Source of the DNA: Xenorhabdus hominickii
GTDB taxonomy: Bacteria > Pseudomonadota > Gammaproteobacteria > Enterobacterales > Enterobacteriaceae
Reading direction: 5' to 3'
DNA length: 64,000 nt
Assembly: GCF_002632725.1 (NCBI RefSeq)
Contig: NZ_NJAI01000003.1
Coordinates: forward strand, 248,001-312,000
Positions within the stretch are counted from its first letter, which is position 1. Every line of letters starts with the position of its first letter. The notes under the pieces are model-generated. The model was not told where the DNA came from, made no database searches, and saw nothing but the letters and a program-made list of their open reading frames with translations. This document shows positions 1-9,249 of the stretch, piece after piece. The translations under genes and the position numbers were made by a program.

Positions 1-557
1 GGCCTGAACGTTGCCACAACGGTTTCATTTGTTTCTACATATGGGCCATCCAACAATTGGATGCAATAAGGAACACTGGCAAAAATACCTGCTACTAGCA
101 CTTTGCCACTGTCATCTTTTAGCCCTTCCAGCGTTTCTGCGATGGCTTTCGGTTGGCCTGGTAGGTTGAGAATCAAGGCTTGATTTCGGATCACGCCCAC
201 CTGACGGGATAAGATTGCTGTCGGCACAAATTGCAGGCTGATTTGGCGCATTTGTTCACCAAATCCGGGCATTTCACGGTCGGCAATCGCCAATGTTGCA
301 TCAGGAGTCACATCGCGACGAGCAGGCCCGGTTCCTCCTGTTGTCAGTACCAAATGGCAGCCTAGTTCATCGACTAATTCACACAACGTTTGTTCTATCA
401 GGATTTGTTCATCGGGGATCAGGCGAGTTTCTATGTCAAAAGGTGTGGTAATCGCTTTCTCCAGCCATGTTTCCAATGCAGGGAGGCCCTTATCCTGATA
501 GACACCGTTTGAGGCACGATCAGAAACCGATAGAAGGCCAATACGCAATACATTCAT
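1..557 (-). CDS. mog: Molybdopterin adenylyltransferase Mog (C-terminus cut by window edge)
   Basis: Mog adenylylates molybdopterin before molybdenum insertion in cytosolic molybdenum-cofactor synthesis. About 185 residues are visible from the ATG at 557; the stop lies left of position 1. The N-terminus MNVLRIGLLSVSDRA and the TTGGTGPARRDVTPDAT segment are hallmarks of the MogA/MoaB fold and align closely with E. coli Mog. It lies downstream of talB on the same strand, the order found in E. coli (talB-mog), with a terminator-like hairpin between them. The call is firm; only the C-terminus is unseen. Confidence 0.93.
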   Translation of the reverse strand, partial: MNVLRIGLLSVSDRASNGVYQDKGLPALETWLEKAITTPFDIETRLIPDEQILIEQTLCELVDELGCHLVLTTGGTGPARRDVTPDATLAIADREMPGFGEQMRQISLQFVPTAILSRQVGVIRNQALILNLPGQPKAIAETLEGLKDDSGKVLVAGIFASVPYCIQLLDGPYVETNETVVATFR

Positions 558-608
558 ATAAACCTCAATTAGCAGCCAAGAAAGAGGCTATTTGAAAGGT
601 GAAAGATA

Positions 609-638
609 AAAAAGGCGACCGTATTATGTCGCCTTTGT
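609..638 (-). terminator. Rho-independent terminator after talB
   Basis: A GC-rich stem, AAGGCGAC paired with GTCGCCTT around a short loop, is followed on the minus strand by a run of T. It sits about 30 bases after the talB stop, between talB and mog. Confidence 0.8.
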
Positions 639-666
639 GCAAGAAAAAATAGCTCATTGCCTGAAA

Positions 667-1620
667 TTACAGCAGATCAGCGATCATACTCTCAAGTTTG
701 CCTTGGTCTACTGCAAATTTGCGGATACCTTCCGCTAGTTTTTCAGTCGCCATCGGATCTTGATGGTGTTCCCAGTAGAATTCAGCTTCGGTCAAGCGAG
801 CAGGGCGCGCTTTGATTTCGCCTTCATAGCCCAGTTTACGTTCAACTTCGCCTTTAGTTTCAGACAGCTCTTTCAGCAGCGCTGGAGAGATAGTCAAACG
901 GTCACAGCCAGCCAGTCCCAGAATTTCGCCAGAGTTACGGAAGCTTGCACCCATCACGACGGTGTTATAGCCATGCTCTTTGTAGTACTGGTAAATTTCA
1001 GAAACAGAAATCACGCCCGGATCTTCATGTGGTGCGAATTCTTTCTGGTCACCGTTGGCTTTGTACCAGTCAAGGATACGGCCAACGAATGGTGAAATCA
1101 GGTAAACACCCGCTTCGGCACAAGCACGAGCCTGAGCAAAGGAGAACAGCAGAGTCAGGTTACAGTTGATACCTTCTTTTTCCAGTTGTTCCGCCGCACA
1201 GATACCCTGCCAGGTAGAAGCCAGTTTGATCAGAATGCGATCATTGCTGATACCTGCTTCGTTGTACAATTTGATCAAGCGTTTTGCTTTCGCTACACTC
1301 GCTTCGGTGTCATAAGACAGGCGAGCATCAACTTCAGTGGAGATACGGCCAGGGATCAGTTTCAGAATTTCCAGACCAATGTTGACAGCTAATTTATCGC
1401 CGGCGTCAATAATTTGCTGTTCACGGGAATCGCTCTGACCACGTGCCCATTCAACGGCTTCATCAATCAGTTGGCGATATTCTGGAATTTGAGCTGCATT
1501 CAAAATCAGGGAAGGGTTGGTGGTCGCATCTTGCGGCTGATACAGTTTCATCGCCGCGATATCCCCGGTATCTGCTACTACTGTTGTCAGTTTACGCAGG
1601 GAAGTCAGTTTATCGGTCAT
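667..1620 (-). CDS. talB: Transaldolase B
   Basis: Transaldolase moves a dihydroxyacetone unit between sedoheptulose-7-phosphate and glyceraldehyde-3-phosphate in the non-oxidative pentose phosphate pathway. I chose the ATG at 1620 ([10 protein letters not shown]) because it gives 317 aa, the E. coli TalB length; the open frame runs 42 codons further upstream with no family similarity. The Schiff-base lysine is K132 in [11 protein letters not shown], and the [10 protein letters not shown] signature is at residues 31-40. It is divergent from yaaA and followed by mog. Confidence 0.97.
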   Translation of the reverse strand: MTDKLTSLRKLTTVVADTGDIAAMKLYQPQDATTNPSLILNAAQIPEYRQLIDEAVEWARGQSDSREQQIIDAGDKLAVNIGLEILKLIPGRISTEVDARLSYDTEASVAKAKRLIKLYNEAGISNDRILIKLASTWQGICAAEQLEKEGINCNLTLLFSFAQARACAEAGVYLISPFVGRILDWYKANGDQKEFAPHEDPGVISVSEIYQYYKEHGYNTVVMGASFRNSGEILGLAGCDRLTISPALLKELSETKGEVERKLGYEGEIKARPARLTEAEFYWEHHQDPMATEKLAEGIRKFAVDQGKLESMIADLL

Positions 1621-1907
1621 GTTTAATATCTCATCGTTATACGTAAAATATTGGCACTGTTGCCTCGCCATCCTGTGATAATAACATGGTCGCGTCTTGC
1701 TGTAAGGTAGGAAAATCCTATCGCTGTTATCCCCTTCATTTTTCAAATGACTTCTTGGTGGGTTTCATTCATTAATCACCGCGATACAACGCGAAATCTA
1801 TCGGGGATATTCTGCCTTTTCGGTCTATTTTTGCTAAAGTGGAGAAAGAGTGGAGAAAGCCTCAATTTTTGAGAAAATACATCGAACCAGAATCTCGGAA
1901 CAAAATC

Positions 1908-2684
1908 ATGCTTATTACAATCTCACCTGCAAAAACGCTCGATTATGAAAGCCCTCTCGCGACAGAAACATTTAGTCAGCCGGAATTGCTGGCGGAATCT
2001 AAGCAATTGATCGATGTTTGTCGAACGTTAACCCCGGTGCAAATCGGTAGTTTGATGAGTATTAGTGATAAATTGGCTGGCCTGAATGCTGCTCGTTTTG
2101 GGGAGTGGCAAATCAATTTTACGTCTGAAAATGCCCGCCAAGCGATCCTTGCCTTTAAAGGTGATGTCTATACGGGAATGCAGGCAGAAACGTTTTCTGA
2201 TGCTGATTTTGACTTCGCTCAGAGCCACCTGCGAATTTTGTCTGGTTTATATGGGGTATTGCGTCCTCTCGATCTGATGCAACCGTATCGTTTGGAAATG
2301 GGGATCAAACTGGAAAACCCACGCGGTAAAGATCTGTATAAGTTTTGGGGCGATCGTATCACTGAAAACCTGAATACAGTGCTGGAACAGCAAGGTGATA
2401 ACGTACTGGTCAATCTGGCCTCTGATGAGTATTTCAAATCGGTCAATACCAAAAAATTGTCTGCCCAGATTATTAAGCCTGTTTTTCTCGATGAAAAAAA
2501 TGGCAAATATAAGGTGATCAGTTTTTATGCCAAGAAAGCTCGTGGGTTGATGAGCCGTTTTATCATTCAGAATCAACTGACGGAGCCTGCGCGATTGGCG
2601 GAGTTTAATCTGGAAGGATATAGGTTTGATGAATCCCTCTCCAAAGGGAATGAACTGGTGTTTAAGCGCCCTGAGCAGGACTGA
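1908..2684 (+). CDS. yaaA: Peroxide stress protein YaaA (DUF328/UPF0246)
   Basis: In E. coli, YaaA lowers free intracellular iron during hydrogen peroxide stress and binds DNA; its biochemical mechanism is not well settled. The start [14 protein letters not shown] at 1908 gives 258 aa, the same as E. coli YaaA, whereas the longer open frame from 1839 adds 23 unconserved residues. The family motifs [30 protein letters not shown] and FYAKKARG are all present. As in E. coli it lies near the thr genes, but here csp is between them. A hairpin at 2753-2773 follows, without a T tract. Confidence 0.95.
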   Translation: MLITISPAKTLDYESPLATETFSQPELLAESKQLIDVCRTLTPVQIGSLMSISDKLAGLNAARFGEWQINFTSENARQAILAFKGDVYTGMQAETFSDADFDFAQSHLRILSGLYGVLRPLDLMQPYRLEMGIKLENPRGKDLYKFWGDRITENLNTVLEQQGDNVLVNLASDEYFKSVNTKKLSAQIIKPVFLDEKNGKYKVISFYAKKARGLMSRFIIQNQLTEPARLAEFNLEGYRFDESLSKGNELVFKRPEQD

Positions 2685-2791
2685 TCTCCCCGGTGGTCAT
2701 CACTTCACCGAACAGATGGAGTGATGAATGGTATTTAATTCATTTAATCTGAGGTTCCTTTAAGAAGGGAACCGAAATAGAAAAATAAAGT

Positions 2792-2820
2792 TTGCTATAT
2801 CAGTAAAGGTATGAGTTAAT
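2792..2820 (+). promoter_or_regulatory. Promoter of the cold-shock gene
   Basis: A TTGCTA box at 2792 and a GTTAAT box at 2815 are separated by 17 bases. The -10 and following bases resemble the E. coli cspA promoter, where TTAAT lies about 10 bases before the CGGTTTG start of the leader. Inferred by resemblance to cspA. Confidence 0.6.
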
Positions 2821-2827
2821 AGCGTCA

Positions 2828-3004
2828 TCGGTTTGGAAGTACAGACCTATTTATGACAAGCAAGTTTAAAGCAGTTCACCATTAAGCGTTATCTTCGATA
2901 TCCTTCATTGCGAATTCCTTCTAATTAGTTCCCATAAGTACGTACAAATTAAAAACAAACCTTATTCTGCCTTATGGCAACTCAAAAAATTTAAAGGAAT
3001 TCAT
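2828..3004 (+). promoter_or_regulatory. cspA-type 5' leader with cold box
   Basis: The long untranslated leader begins with CGGTTTGGAAGTACAGACC, close to the E. coli cspA cold box (CGGTTTGACGTACAGACC). It also keeps TTAAAGCAGT and GTTATC-T-GATA-CC blocks in the same order as the cspA leader. In E. coli this leader refolds with temperature and allows translation in the cold. The resemblance suggests that this gene is cold-induced rather than constitutive like cspC or cspE. Confidence 0.75.
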
Positions 3005-3217
3005 ATGTCTAATACAATGACTGGTTTAGTAAAATGGTTTAATAACGATAAAGGCTTCGGTTTTATCTCTCCAAAAGATGGCAGCAAAGATGTGTTTGTT
3101 CACTATTCTGCAATCCAAGGTAATGATTTTAAAAGCTTAGATGAAGGGCAAGAAGTTTCATTTACCATCGAAAATGGTATGAAAGGCCCAGCAGCTGCAA
3201 ATGTGGTGCCTCTCTAA
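3005..3217 (+). CDS. CspA-family cold-shock protein
   Basis: A 70-aa single-stranded nucleic acid chaperone made of one OB-fold cold-shock domain. RNP1 is KGFGFISP (residues 16-23) and RNP2 is VFVHYSAI (30-37). A strong Shine-Dalgarno (AAAGGAATTC) precedes the ATG. The cold-box leader and the downstream small cistron place it with the cold-inducible cspA/B/G/I group, but which of these is the orthologue cannot be told from sequence alone, so no symbol is given. Confidence 0.95.
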   Translation: MSNTMTGLVKWFNNDKGFGFISPKDGSKDVFVHYSAIQGNDFKSLDEGQEVSFTIENGMKGPAAANVVPL

Positions 3218-3223
3218 GGCGAC

Positions 3224-3346
3224 ATCTATTTCAGATGCCCATGCTGTAAAGGCTCACAGTATCGGAGGTATCTCTTTGATGTATCAGAGAGTAATCCATA
3301 CGGAGCAAAATGTATTTTCTGTAAATCAGTTATGTTGCCTGTTTAA
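3224..3346 (+). CDS. YmcF/YnfQ-like small cysteine-rich cold-shock-linked protein, ATC start
   Basis: A 40-aa frame lies directly after the csp stop, in the same frame, beginning at ATC 3224. It reads FRCPCCKGSQYRRYLFD, then NPYGAKCIFCKS, with two CxxC pairs (C5/C8 and C30/C33) that look like a small zinc ribbon. It closely resembles E. coli YmcF and YnfQ, small proteins encoded just after cspG and cspI and, as I recall, started at non-AUG (ATT) codons. No ATG, GTG or TTG lies between the csp stop and the first conserved residues. The TAAGG at the csp stop could act as Shine-Dalgarno, 5 bases from ATC. Function unknown; translation inferred from homology. Confidence 0.75.
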   Translation: MYFRCPCCKGSQYRRYLFDVSESNPYGAKCIFCKSVMLPV

Positions 3347-3369
3347 ATAGAAATACATTCAGATAGTTA

Positions 3370-3393
3370 AACCTCGCAGATGCGGGGTTTTTT
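3370..3393 (+). terminator. Terminator of the csp transcript
   Basis: The stem CCTCGC-AGAT-GCGGGG is followed by TTTTTT. It lies 24 bases after the small second cistron, so csp and that cistron share one transcript end. Confidence 0.85.
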
Positions 3394-3729
3394 ATTGCCT
3401 GAAAATCAGATAAGACTTACTGTTTCCTTTGGTCAGAGCTACATGTGTAGTTATGCACAATTGAACAGATGCTTCATTTTAATATCGTTCACAAGGCCGC
3501 TTTTGGCTCTATAGTAGTTAAAATCCGAAAATTTTTTAACCAAAATATACTATTCACGCTTGAGTCATAACCTCTTTGAGATTTTTGGCATTTCCTACCC
3601 ATGAATAATTCTGACCAGAATATTCGAATCTATGGATATGCCTGAGGGTTTTCACAATTTTGTTTTTTAGTAAAACCTTAATCGTGTCTCAGGCATTGAG
3701 TTCTTTTCTTAAAGTAATTTCAGACTACG
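3394..3729. other. Gap between csp and thrC; nested inverted repeat
   Basis: No gene is seen. ATGCCTGAG at 3638 pairs with CTCAGGCAT at 3688, and inside these GGTTTT at 3647 pairs with AAAACC at 3673, giving a bulged long hairpin about 30 bases past the thrC stop. It may form the 3' end of the thr mRNA, but there is no clear terminal T run on the minus strand. Confidence 0.4.
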
Positions 3730-5022
3730 TTACTTCGGCGCTCTTTCCATCAGGTATTCGCGTAAGGTAGCAAAATCCGCAGGCAGGAAATCAGATAATA
3801 AGGCGAGATCTGCACGCTCTGCCAGTTCTTGTGGCAATGGAAGTGGTTGGCCGAGGATCTCTTCAACACTTTCTTTGAATTTAGCTGGGTGAGCCGTGCC
3901 CAAAAACAGGCCATATTCCCCTTCCTGTAATTGATCGCGCAGGACACGGTACGCCACGGCAGCATGGGGTTCGGAAATATAGTTTTTTGCTGCCAGTTCT
4001 TGCATGGTGCTCTGAGTGGTTTTGTCATCCACAACCCCGTTTGCCAGTTCACTCAGTGCCCAACCTTTGCGCTGGAACAGTGCTTCGATGCGTGGCCAGT
4101 TATTGGGTTGGCTGACATCCATTGCATTTGATAACGTGGCAACGGTCTGATGTGGCTGCCACGCGCCTTCTGCCAAATAACGGGGAACGGTGTCATTGAC
4201 GTTGGTGGCCGCAATAAAACGTTTTACTGGCAGCCCCAGCGATTTTGCCAGCAATCCCGCAGTTAAATTACCGAAGTTGCCACTTGGGACGGAAATGACC
4301 AACTGGTCGCGTTTCTCGGCTGGGATCTGCGCAACGGCTTCAAAATAATAGCAGATTTGTGCCAGTAGTCGGCTGATATTGATTGAGTTGGCTGAATTGA
4401 GGTGCAGGGCGCGTTTCAGTTCCTCGTCATCAAAAGCCTGTTTGACTAAGGACTGACAGGCGTCGAAATCACCTTTGATAGCAACGGTGTGGATATTGTC
4501 GCCTAGTGTGCAGAAGAGTTTTTCCTGCAATGGACTGATTTTGCCTTCGGGATAAAGGATCACGACTTGTACGTTATTCAAGCCATAGAAAGCATGGGCA
4601 ACGGCGGCACCCGTATCACCGGATGTTGCTGTCAAAATAGTAACAGGCTGTTCTCCCGCAATCTGTGCGAGGATTTGTGCCATGAAACGACCACCAAAGT
4701 CTTTGAAGGCCAATGTTGGCCCGTGATACAGCTCCAGTGAAGCGACATCGTCTTCAATGCTCATGACAGGAGCAGGGAAGGCAAATGCATTTTTAACGCG
4801 GGTTGCCAATTGCTCTGTGGGGATCTCATCACCAATAAAGGCAGAGAGAATCCGCTGGCTGCGGCTGACGAAATCTAATGTTAATAATTCGTCAATTTCA
4901 GCACGACTGAATTCAGGTAATTCCTGAGGAAAAAAGAGCCCCTGCTGTTTGCCCAATCCCTGTTTTACCGCCTGTGAAAAACTGACCTGCTCGCTGCTGT
5001 CTTTTAAGTTATAGAGTTTCAT
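3730..5022 (-). CDS. thrC: Threonine synthase
   Basis: This PLP enzyme converts O-phosphohomoserine and water to threonine and phosphate, the last step of the pathway. The start at 5022 (MKLYNLKDSSEQVSF) gives 430 aa and matches E. coli ThrC; the open frame extends a little upstream into thrB. The PLP lysine is K107 in LAFKDFGGRF, and SGDTGAA and VPSGNFGNLTAG are PLP-binding segments. It begins two bases after the thrB stop, as the last gene of thrABC. Confidence 0.97.
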   Translation of the reverse strand: MKLYNLKDSSEQVSFSQAVKQGLGKQQGLFFPQELPEFSRAEIDELLTLDFVSRSQRILSAFIGDEIPTEQLATRVKNAFAFPAPVMSIEDDVASLELYHGPTLAFKDFGGRFMAQILAQIAGEQPVTILTATSGDTGAAVAHAFYGLNNVQVVILYPEGKISPLQEKLFCTLGDNIHTVAIKGDFDACQSLVKQAFDDEELKRALHLNSANSINISRLLAQICYYFEAVAQIPAEKRDQLVISVPSGNFGNLTAGLLAKSLGLPVKRFIAATNVNDTVPRYLAEGAWQPHQTVATLSNAMDVSQPNNWPRIEALFQRKGWALSELANGVVDDKTTQSTMQELAAKNYISEPHAAVAYRVLRDQLQEGEYGLFLGTAHPAKFKESVEEILGQPLPLPQELAERADLALLSDFLPADFATLREYLMERAPK

Positions 5023-5024
5023 CG

Positions 5025-5957
5025 TTACTTTACCTGTCGTGCGCCTGTGTGATCCAGACGGCAAATGTGTACAAAGCCTTCATCATTCTGTACGTAATGT
5101 TGTTGCAGCCATTGCGCTACTTCTTCTGCTGCGGATTTTTTATTACAAATCGCAAAGAGTGTCGGGCCAGAGCCTGAGATACTGCATGTCAGAGCACCCA
5201 ATTCTTTTACTGCATCACGTGCGTTGGCAAAACCGGGGAGAAGTTGTGTGCGATAAGGTTCAGCAACAACATCTTTCATCAATTTGACGGCCAGTTCTGG
5301 TTGTTGGGTATGGCAGGCATGGATAAAACCGGCAAAATAACGGCCATGATCAATGATGTCCCTGCGAGCATAGTGTTTCGGTAGGATCGCACGGGCTTCT
5401 GATGTCGATACTTTGATACCGGGATACGCCATCACCCATAACCAGTCATCAAACGTGGGAACGGAATAGCAAAGAGGATCTTCCTGAGACAGGATTAACT
5501 GTAATCCCCCTAAATAGCATGGTGCGACATTATCATAGTGAATCCCGCCAGAGATGCGTCCTTCCAGTTCTCCCATCATGGTCAGCAATTGGTTACGGTC
5601 AAATGGGCGGCCAGCATATTCATTCAGTGCCACTAAACCTGCGACCACAGAACAGGCACTGGAACCTAATCCTGAACCAATCGGCATGTTTTTTTCCAAT
5701 GTCATGGCGACGGGCAGTTCTTTTCCCAGCCGATGACAAAAAAGCTGCCAACATTGGTAGACAATATTATGTTTGGGATCGACAGGTAATTTGCTGACAA
5801 ATCGCCCTTGATTATTCAGGCTGAAATGTTCAGCTTGGCTTACGGAAACACAATCCCCAAGTAACGAACCATCAATCGGAGAAACCGCAGCGCCGAGCAC
5901 ATCAAACCCGACACCAACGTTCCCAATAGAGGCGGGCGCATAAACCTTGACTACCAT
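5025..5957 (-). CDS. thrB: Homoserine kinase
   Basis: A GHMP-family kinase that phosphorylates homoserine with ATP in threonine synthesis. The start at 5957 ([10 protein letters not shown]) gives 310 aa, the E. coli length. The ATP loop [11 protein letters not shown] is at residues 92-102, and a C-terminal [10 protein letters not shown] motif is present. The ATG overlaps the thrA stop by one base (TAATG), typical of translational coupling. Confidence 0.97.
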   Translation of the reverse strand: MVVKVYAPASIGNVGVGFDVLGAAVSPIDGSLLGDCVSVSQAEHFSLNNQGRFVSKLPVDPKHNIVYQCWQLFCHRLGKELPVAMTLEKNMPIGSGLGSSACSVVAGLVALNEYAGRPFDRNQLLTMMGELEGRISGGIHYDNVAPCYLGGLQLILSQEDPLCYSVPTFDDWLWVMAYPGIKVSTSEARAILPKHYARRDIIDHGRYFAGFIHACHTQQPELAVKLMKDVVAEPYRTQLLPGFANARDAVKELGALTCSISGSGPTLFAICNKKSAAEEVAQWLQQHYVQNDEGFVHICRLDHTGARQVK

Positions 5958-8416
5958 TAAACCCCCAATTTCCATGACAGAGTGCGTAATATATCAGCAA
6001 AAACCCCTGCTGCCGTCACATCGTTTCCTGCACCATAACCTCGTAGCACCAGCGGGATCGGTTGATAGTAACGGGTGTAGAAAGCCAGTGCATTTTCGCC
6101 ATTTTTGACTTTGTATAGTGGATCATTGCCATCAACGGCGACAATTTTCACCATACAACGTCCTTGTTCAATCATGCCAACATAACGCAAAACTTTCCCT
6201 TGCGCAGCAGCATCGGTAACCCGCTGGCTGAACTCTTGATCCAATTGCGGTAAACGTTGCAGGAAGTTGTCAACATCGCCATTTGAGTCAAAGAATGCAG
6301 GTAAGACTGGCTCAACGTTTATATCGTCTAATTCCAGTTCATAACCTGATTCACGTGCCAGAATCAATAGCTTACGGGAAACATCCATACCGGAAAGATC
6401 GTCCCGTGGATCAGGCTCGGTAAAGCCTTTTTCTTTTGCCAGTAAAGTCGCTTGTGAAAGTGTTATACCTTCATCCAGCATACCGAAAATGTAGGATAGC
6501 GAACCAGACAAAATTCCGCTGAACTGCACCAACTCGTCTCCCGCATTGAGCAGGTTCTGCAAATTTTCGATAACAGGTAACCCAGCCCCGACGTTAGTGT
6601 CATACAGGAATTTACGTTTAGATTTTTCTGCCGCCTGACGAATTTGGTGGTAATAGTCCATCGACAAGGTATTGGCTTTTTTATTCGGTGTGACAACGTT
6701 AAAGCCGTCACTGAGGAAACTAGCATATTGTTCCGCAATCGATTGATTAGAGGTACAGTCTACGATGACCGGATTCAGGAGATGATACTCTTTTTCAAGG
6801 CGGATCAGACGGCTCAGGCTGAACGGTTCGCTCGCTTCTGAGAGTGCCTGCTGCCAGTTATCCAGATTGATACCTTGCATATTTGTTAATAAGGCTCTGG
6901 AATTAGCGATACCACAAACGCGTAGTTCAATGTGTTTTTGTTTGAGCCATACTTGCTGGCGACGGATTTGTTCAATCAAAGCGCCACCCACGCCACCGAC
7001 ACCGACCATGAAGACTTCTACGACTTGAGTGGTGTTGAATAACATTTGATGGCAGAGTCGAACAGCGGTGGTTGCCGTATCATTTTCAATGACAGCGGAA
7101 ATGGAACGTTCAGAAGAACCCTGTGCAATGGCAACAATATTGATATTGGCACGTGTCAACGCCGAGAAGAAGCGGGCCGAAATGCCTCGTTGGGTACGCA
7201 TACCATCCCCAACAACCGAGATAATGGCAAGATTGCCTATTATGTCGATGGGATCAAGTACGCCATCTTTCAATTCCAGATAAAATTCTTCTGTCAGCGC
7301 CTTTTGCGCTTTTGCTAACTCTTTTTGCGGCACACAGAAACTGATGCTGTACTCTGACGAAGACTGCGTAATTAACACAACGGAAATGCCTTCGCGGGAC
7401 ATCACGGAAAATATCCGGGCAGCCATGCCAACCATTCCTTTCATACCAGGGCCGGAAACATTGATCATTGCCATGTGATTCAGGTTAGTAATGCCCTTGA
7501 CCGGTATGTTCTCATCTTTTTGTCCATTGCCAATGAAGGTCCCAGGGGCGTCAGGATTAGCTGTGTTTTTTATCAGACAAGGGATTTGAAATTGGGCGAT
7601 AGGGGCGATGGTACGGGGATGGAGAACTTTGGCACCAAAGTAAGATAACTCCATGGCTTCTTGGTACGACAGGCTTTTCAGCAAGCGAGCATCTGCGACT
7701 GCCCTTGGATCACAAGTATAAACGCCATCCACATCAGTCCAGATTTCACAGCAATCTGCGCGTAGACATGCCGCCAGAACAGCTGCTGAATAATCAGAAC
7801 CGTTGCGTCCCAGTACGACTAATTCTCCGTTTTCGTTACCCGCGGTGAAGCCCGGCATCAGGATAATATGATCAGCAGGGATGTTAAGACTAGCAATCCG
7901 TTTAGTCGATTCATGGATATCAACAGTGGACTCAAGGCAATGTCCATGTGCTAACAAATTGTTGACGGGGTCAATGACAGTGACTTTGTGGCCGCGAGCC
8001 TGTAATAACGCTTCCATGATGGCAACTGACAGCTTTTCGCCACGACAGATCAGGGATGCGTTAATGCTGTCTGGACAATACCTTAATAAGGAAATACCGT
8101 GCAGAGTCTGTTTCAGGTTGGCGAATTCACGCTCGACTATTCCTTTCAGGCGTTCAAAATCGAATCCAGCTTGTTGCTCTTTCAGTCCCGATAACAAATC
8201 AGCAAAGATTTGGCTCGCATCGTTCATATTGGAAATGATGTCTTGCCCTGCAACCGTTTTTTCAATCATTGCCACTAAGTGGTTTGTTATCTTTGCCGGT
8301 GCAGAGAGTACCAAGGCGACTTGCCCCAATTGCAACTCATTTTCGGCGATATCCGCAACACTCAGCATCCGTTGGTCATTTGCGACCGAGGTGCCCCCAA
8401 ATTTCAGTACTCGCAT
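5957..8416 (-). CDS. thrA: Bifunctional aspartokinase I / homoserine dehydrogenase I
   Basis: It catalyses the first (aspartate phosphorylation) and third (aspartate semialdehyde reduction) steps from aspartate to threonine. The start [13 protein letters not shown] at 8416 follows a GGAGAG Shine-Dalgarno and gives 819 aa (E. coli 820). The kinase domain holds KFGGTS (5-10) and a [13 protein letters not shown] segment. Two ACT-like regulatory segments follow (about 310-460), and the dehydrogenase begins around residue 465 with the NAD(P) loop [10 protein letters not shown]. First enzyme gene of the operon, just after the attenuator. Confidence 0.97.
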   Translation of the reverse strand: MRVLKFGGTSVANDQRMLSVADIAENELQLGQVALVLSAPAKITNHLVAMIEKTVAGQDIISNMNDASQIFADLLSGLKEQQAGFDFERLKGIVEREFANLKQTLHGISLLRYCPDSINASLICRGEKLSVAIMEALLQARGHKVTVIDPVNNLLAHGHCLESTVDIHESTKRIASLNIPADHIILMPGFTAGNENGELVVLGRNGSDYSAAVLAACLRADCCEIWTDVDGVYTCDPRAVADARLLKSLSYQEAMELSYFGAKVLHPRTIAPIAQFQIPCLIKNTANPDAPGTFIGNGQKDENIPVKGITNLNHMAMINVSGPGMKGMVGMAARIFSVMSREGISVVLITQSSSEYSISFCVPQKELAKAQKALTEEFYLELKDGVLDPIDIIGNLAIISVVGDGMRTQRGISARFFSALTRANINIVAIAQGSSERSISAVIENDTATTAVRLCHQMLFNTTQVVEVFMVGVGGVGGALIEQIRRQQVWLKQKHIELRVCGIANSRALLTNMQGINLDNWQQALSEASEPFSLSRLIRLEKEYHLLNPVIVDCTSNQSIAEQYASFLSDGFNVVTPNKKANTLSMDYYHQIRQAAEKSKRKFLYDTNVGAGLPVIENLQNLLNAGDELVQFSGILSGSLSYIFGMLDEGITLSQATLLAKEKGFTEPDPRDDLSGMDVSRKLLILARESGYELELDDINVEPVLPAFFDSNGDVDNFLQRLPQLDQEFSQRVTDAAAQGKVLRYVGMIEQGRCMVKIVAVDGNDPLYKVKNGENALAFYTRYYQPIPLVLRGYGAGNDVTAAGVFADILRTLSWKLGV

Positions 8417-8441
8417 TAACGTTCTCTCCTGATTTCTGACC

Positions 8442-8476
8442 AAAAAAAAGCCCGTATCTTGTGGGATACGGGCTTA
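8442..8476 (-). terminator. thr operon attenuator
   Basis: On the minus strand the stem AAGCCCGTATC pairs with GATACGGGCTT and is followed by eight T. It lies between thrL and thrA, 26 bases before the thrA start. Stalling of ribosomes at the Thr/Ile codons of thrL is known to prevent the equivalent E. coli terminator from forming. Confidence 0.93.
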
Positions 8477-8497
8477 TTATTGTTTTATGTATATGCG

Positions 8498-8584
8498 TCA
8501 GCCCGCACCGCTACTCGTTGTTCCGGTGGTAATCGTAGTGGTGGTTTTTGTTGTAACCATTTTTTTCAGGCTGATTTGTTGCAT
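8498..8584 (-). CDS. thrL: thr operon leader peptide
   Basis: A 28-aa leader whose core reads MVTTKTTTTITTGTTSSGAG. It has ten threonine codons, including an unbroken run of four, plus isoleucine codons, and ends GAG-stop like E. coli ThrL. The start at 8584 has an AGGA Shine-Dalgarno six bases upstream; an internal ATG at 8560 is a less likely start because no such site precedes it. The extra head MQQISLKK makes the peptide longer than the 21-aa E. coli leader. It senses charged tRNA-Thr and tRNA-Ile levels through the attenuator that follows. Confidence 0.92.
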   Translation of the reverse strand: MQQISLKKMVTTKTTTTITTGTTSSGAG

Positions 8585-8625
8585 AATTTCCTGTCTGTCT
8601 TTTTTGGATTCATTTGACCCCCTAT

Positions 8626-8654
8626 TGGTTAAAGTAAATTGTGGTCGGTGTCAA
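8626..8654 (-). promoter_or_regulatory. thr operon promoter
   Basis: On the minus strand TTGACA (8654-8649) and TAACCA (8631-8626) are separated by 17 bases. The stretch through TTTACTTTAACCAATA is nearly the same as the known E. coli thrL promoter. Confidence 0.8.
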
Positions 8655-9249
8655 ATATTTTTTCTGCTGATAGCAGAAAAAAACGTCATTTTCCGTATTG
8701 TAATTATTCAAAATATAACAAAATGACCAACTCATTATCTGGTTTTTGAGCTTATTTTCTAGCATTTAATTTTATAAAAAACATATTTTGTAATTGTTTT
8801 ATCTTTATGATAAAAACATGTATGTCTGGACGGTTGAGTGCCGGGCTGGTTCAATCAGGCATTCAAGATACCATGACGATTGTTAACATATTTATTTCAA
8901 ATAAATAACAAATGGCCTTGATTGAAATTAACAATTACAATTAATGTTAACGTGCTACAATTGATTTTGATATGTATCAACAAAAGTTAGTTTTTTTAGA
9001 GGGTAAATGCATTACTAGCTGTTATCTTGCTGTTAATAGACTACTATAGGACCGTTATTTAAAACGGGTTCTTCGGGTATGTCCCCTCCAAAAAAGCGAC
9101 GCTGGCTTTTAGCGTAAAACATATCAAAACGTTTATTTTGGACATGAGCTGGTTTTCTGTCATTCAGAACAAAATCAGTATGTTTTTCTTTTAATAATAA
9201 CAGCTTATGCCATACAGATTCTGTTTTTTAGCGATTTTAGGTAGCAACC
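8655..9249. other. thrL-arcA intergenic region (arcA leader)
   Basis: A divergent gap of about 600 bases, AT-rich up to 9010. Apart from the FNR site, I see no protein-coding signal. The 9050-9249 part probably forms the long arcA 5' leader. Confidence 0.4.
8967..8980 (+). promoter_or_regulatory. FNR box upstream of arcA
   Basis: TTGAT-ATGT-ATCAA is an exact match to the FNR consensus TTGAT-N4-ATCAA. It lies 270 bases before arcA. FNR activation of arcA in anaerobiosis is known in E. coli, so the site fits established regulation. Confidence 0.8.

Noticed and set aside
7881..8432. 183-codon frame antisense to thrA
   Set aside because: It lies within the aspartokinase coding region with no independent support.
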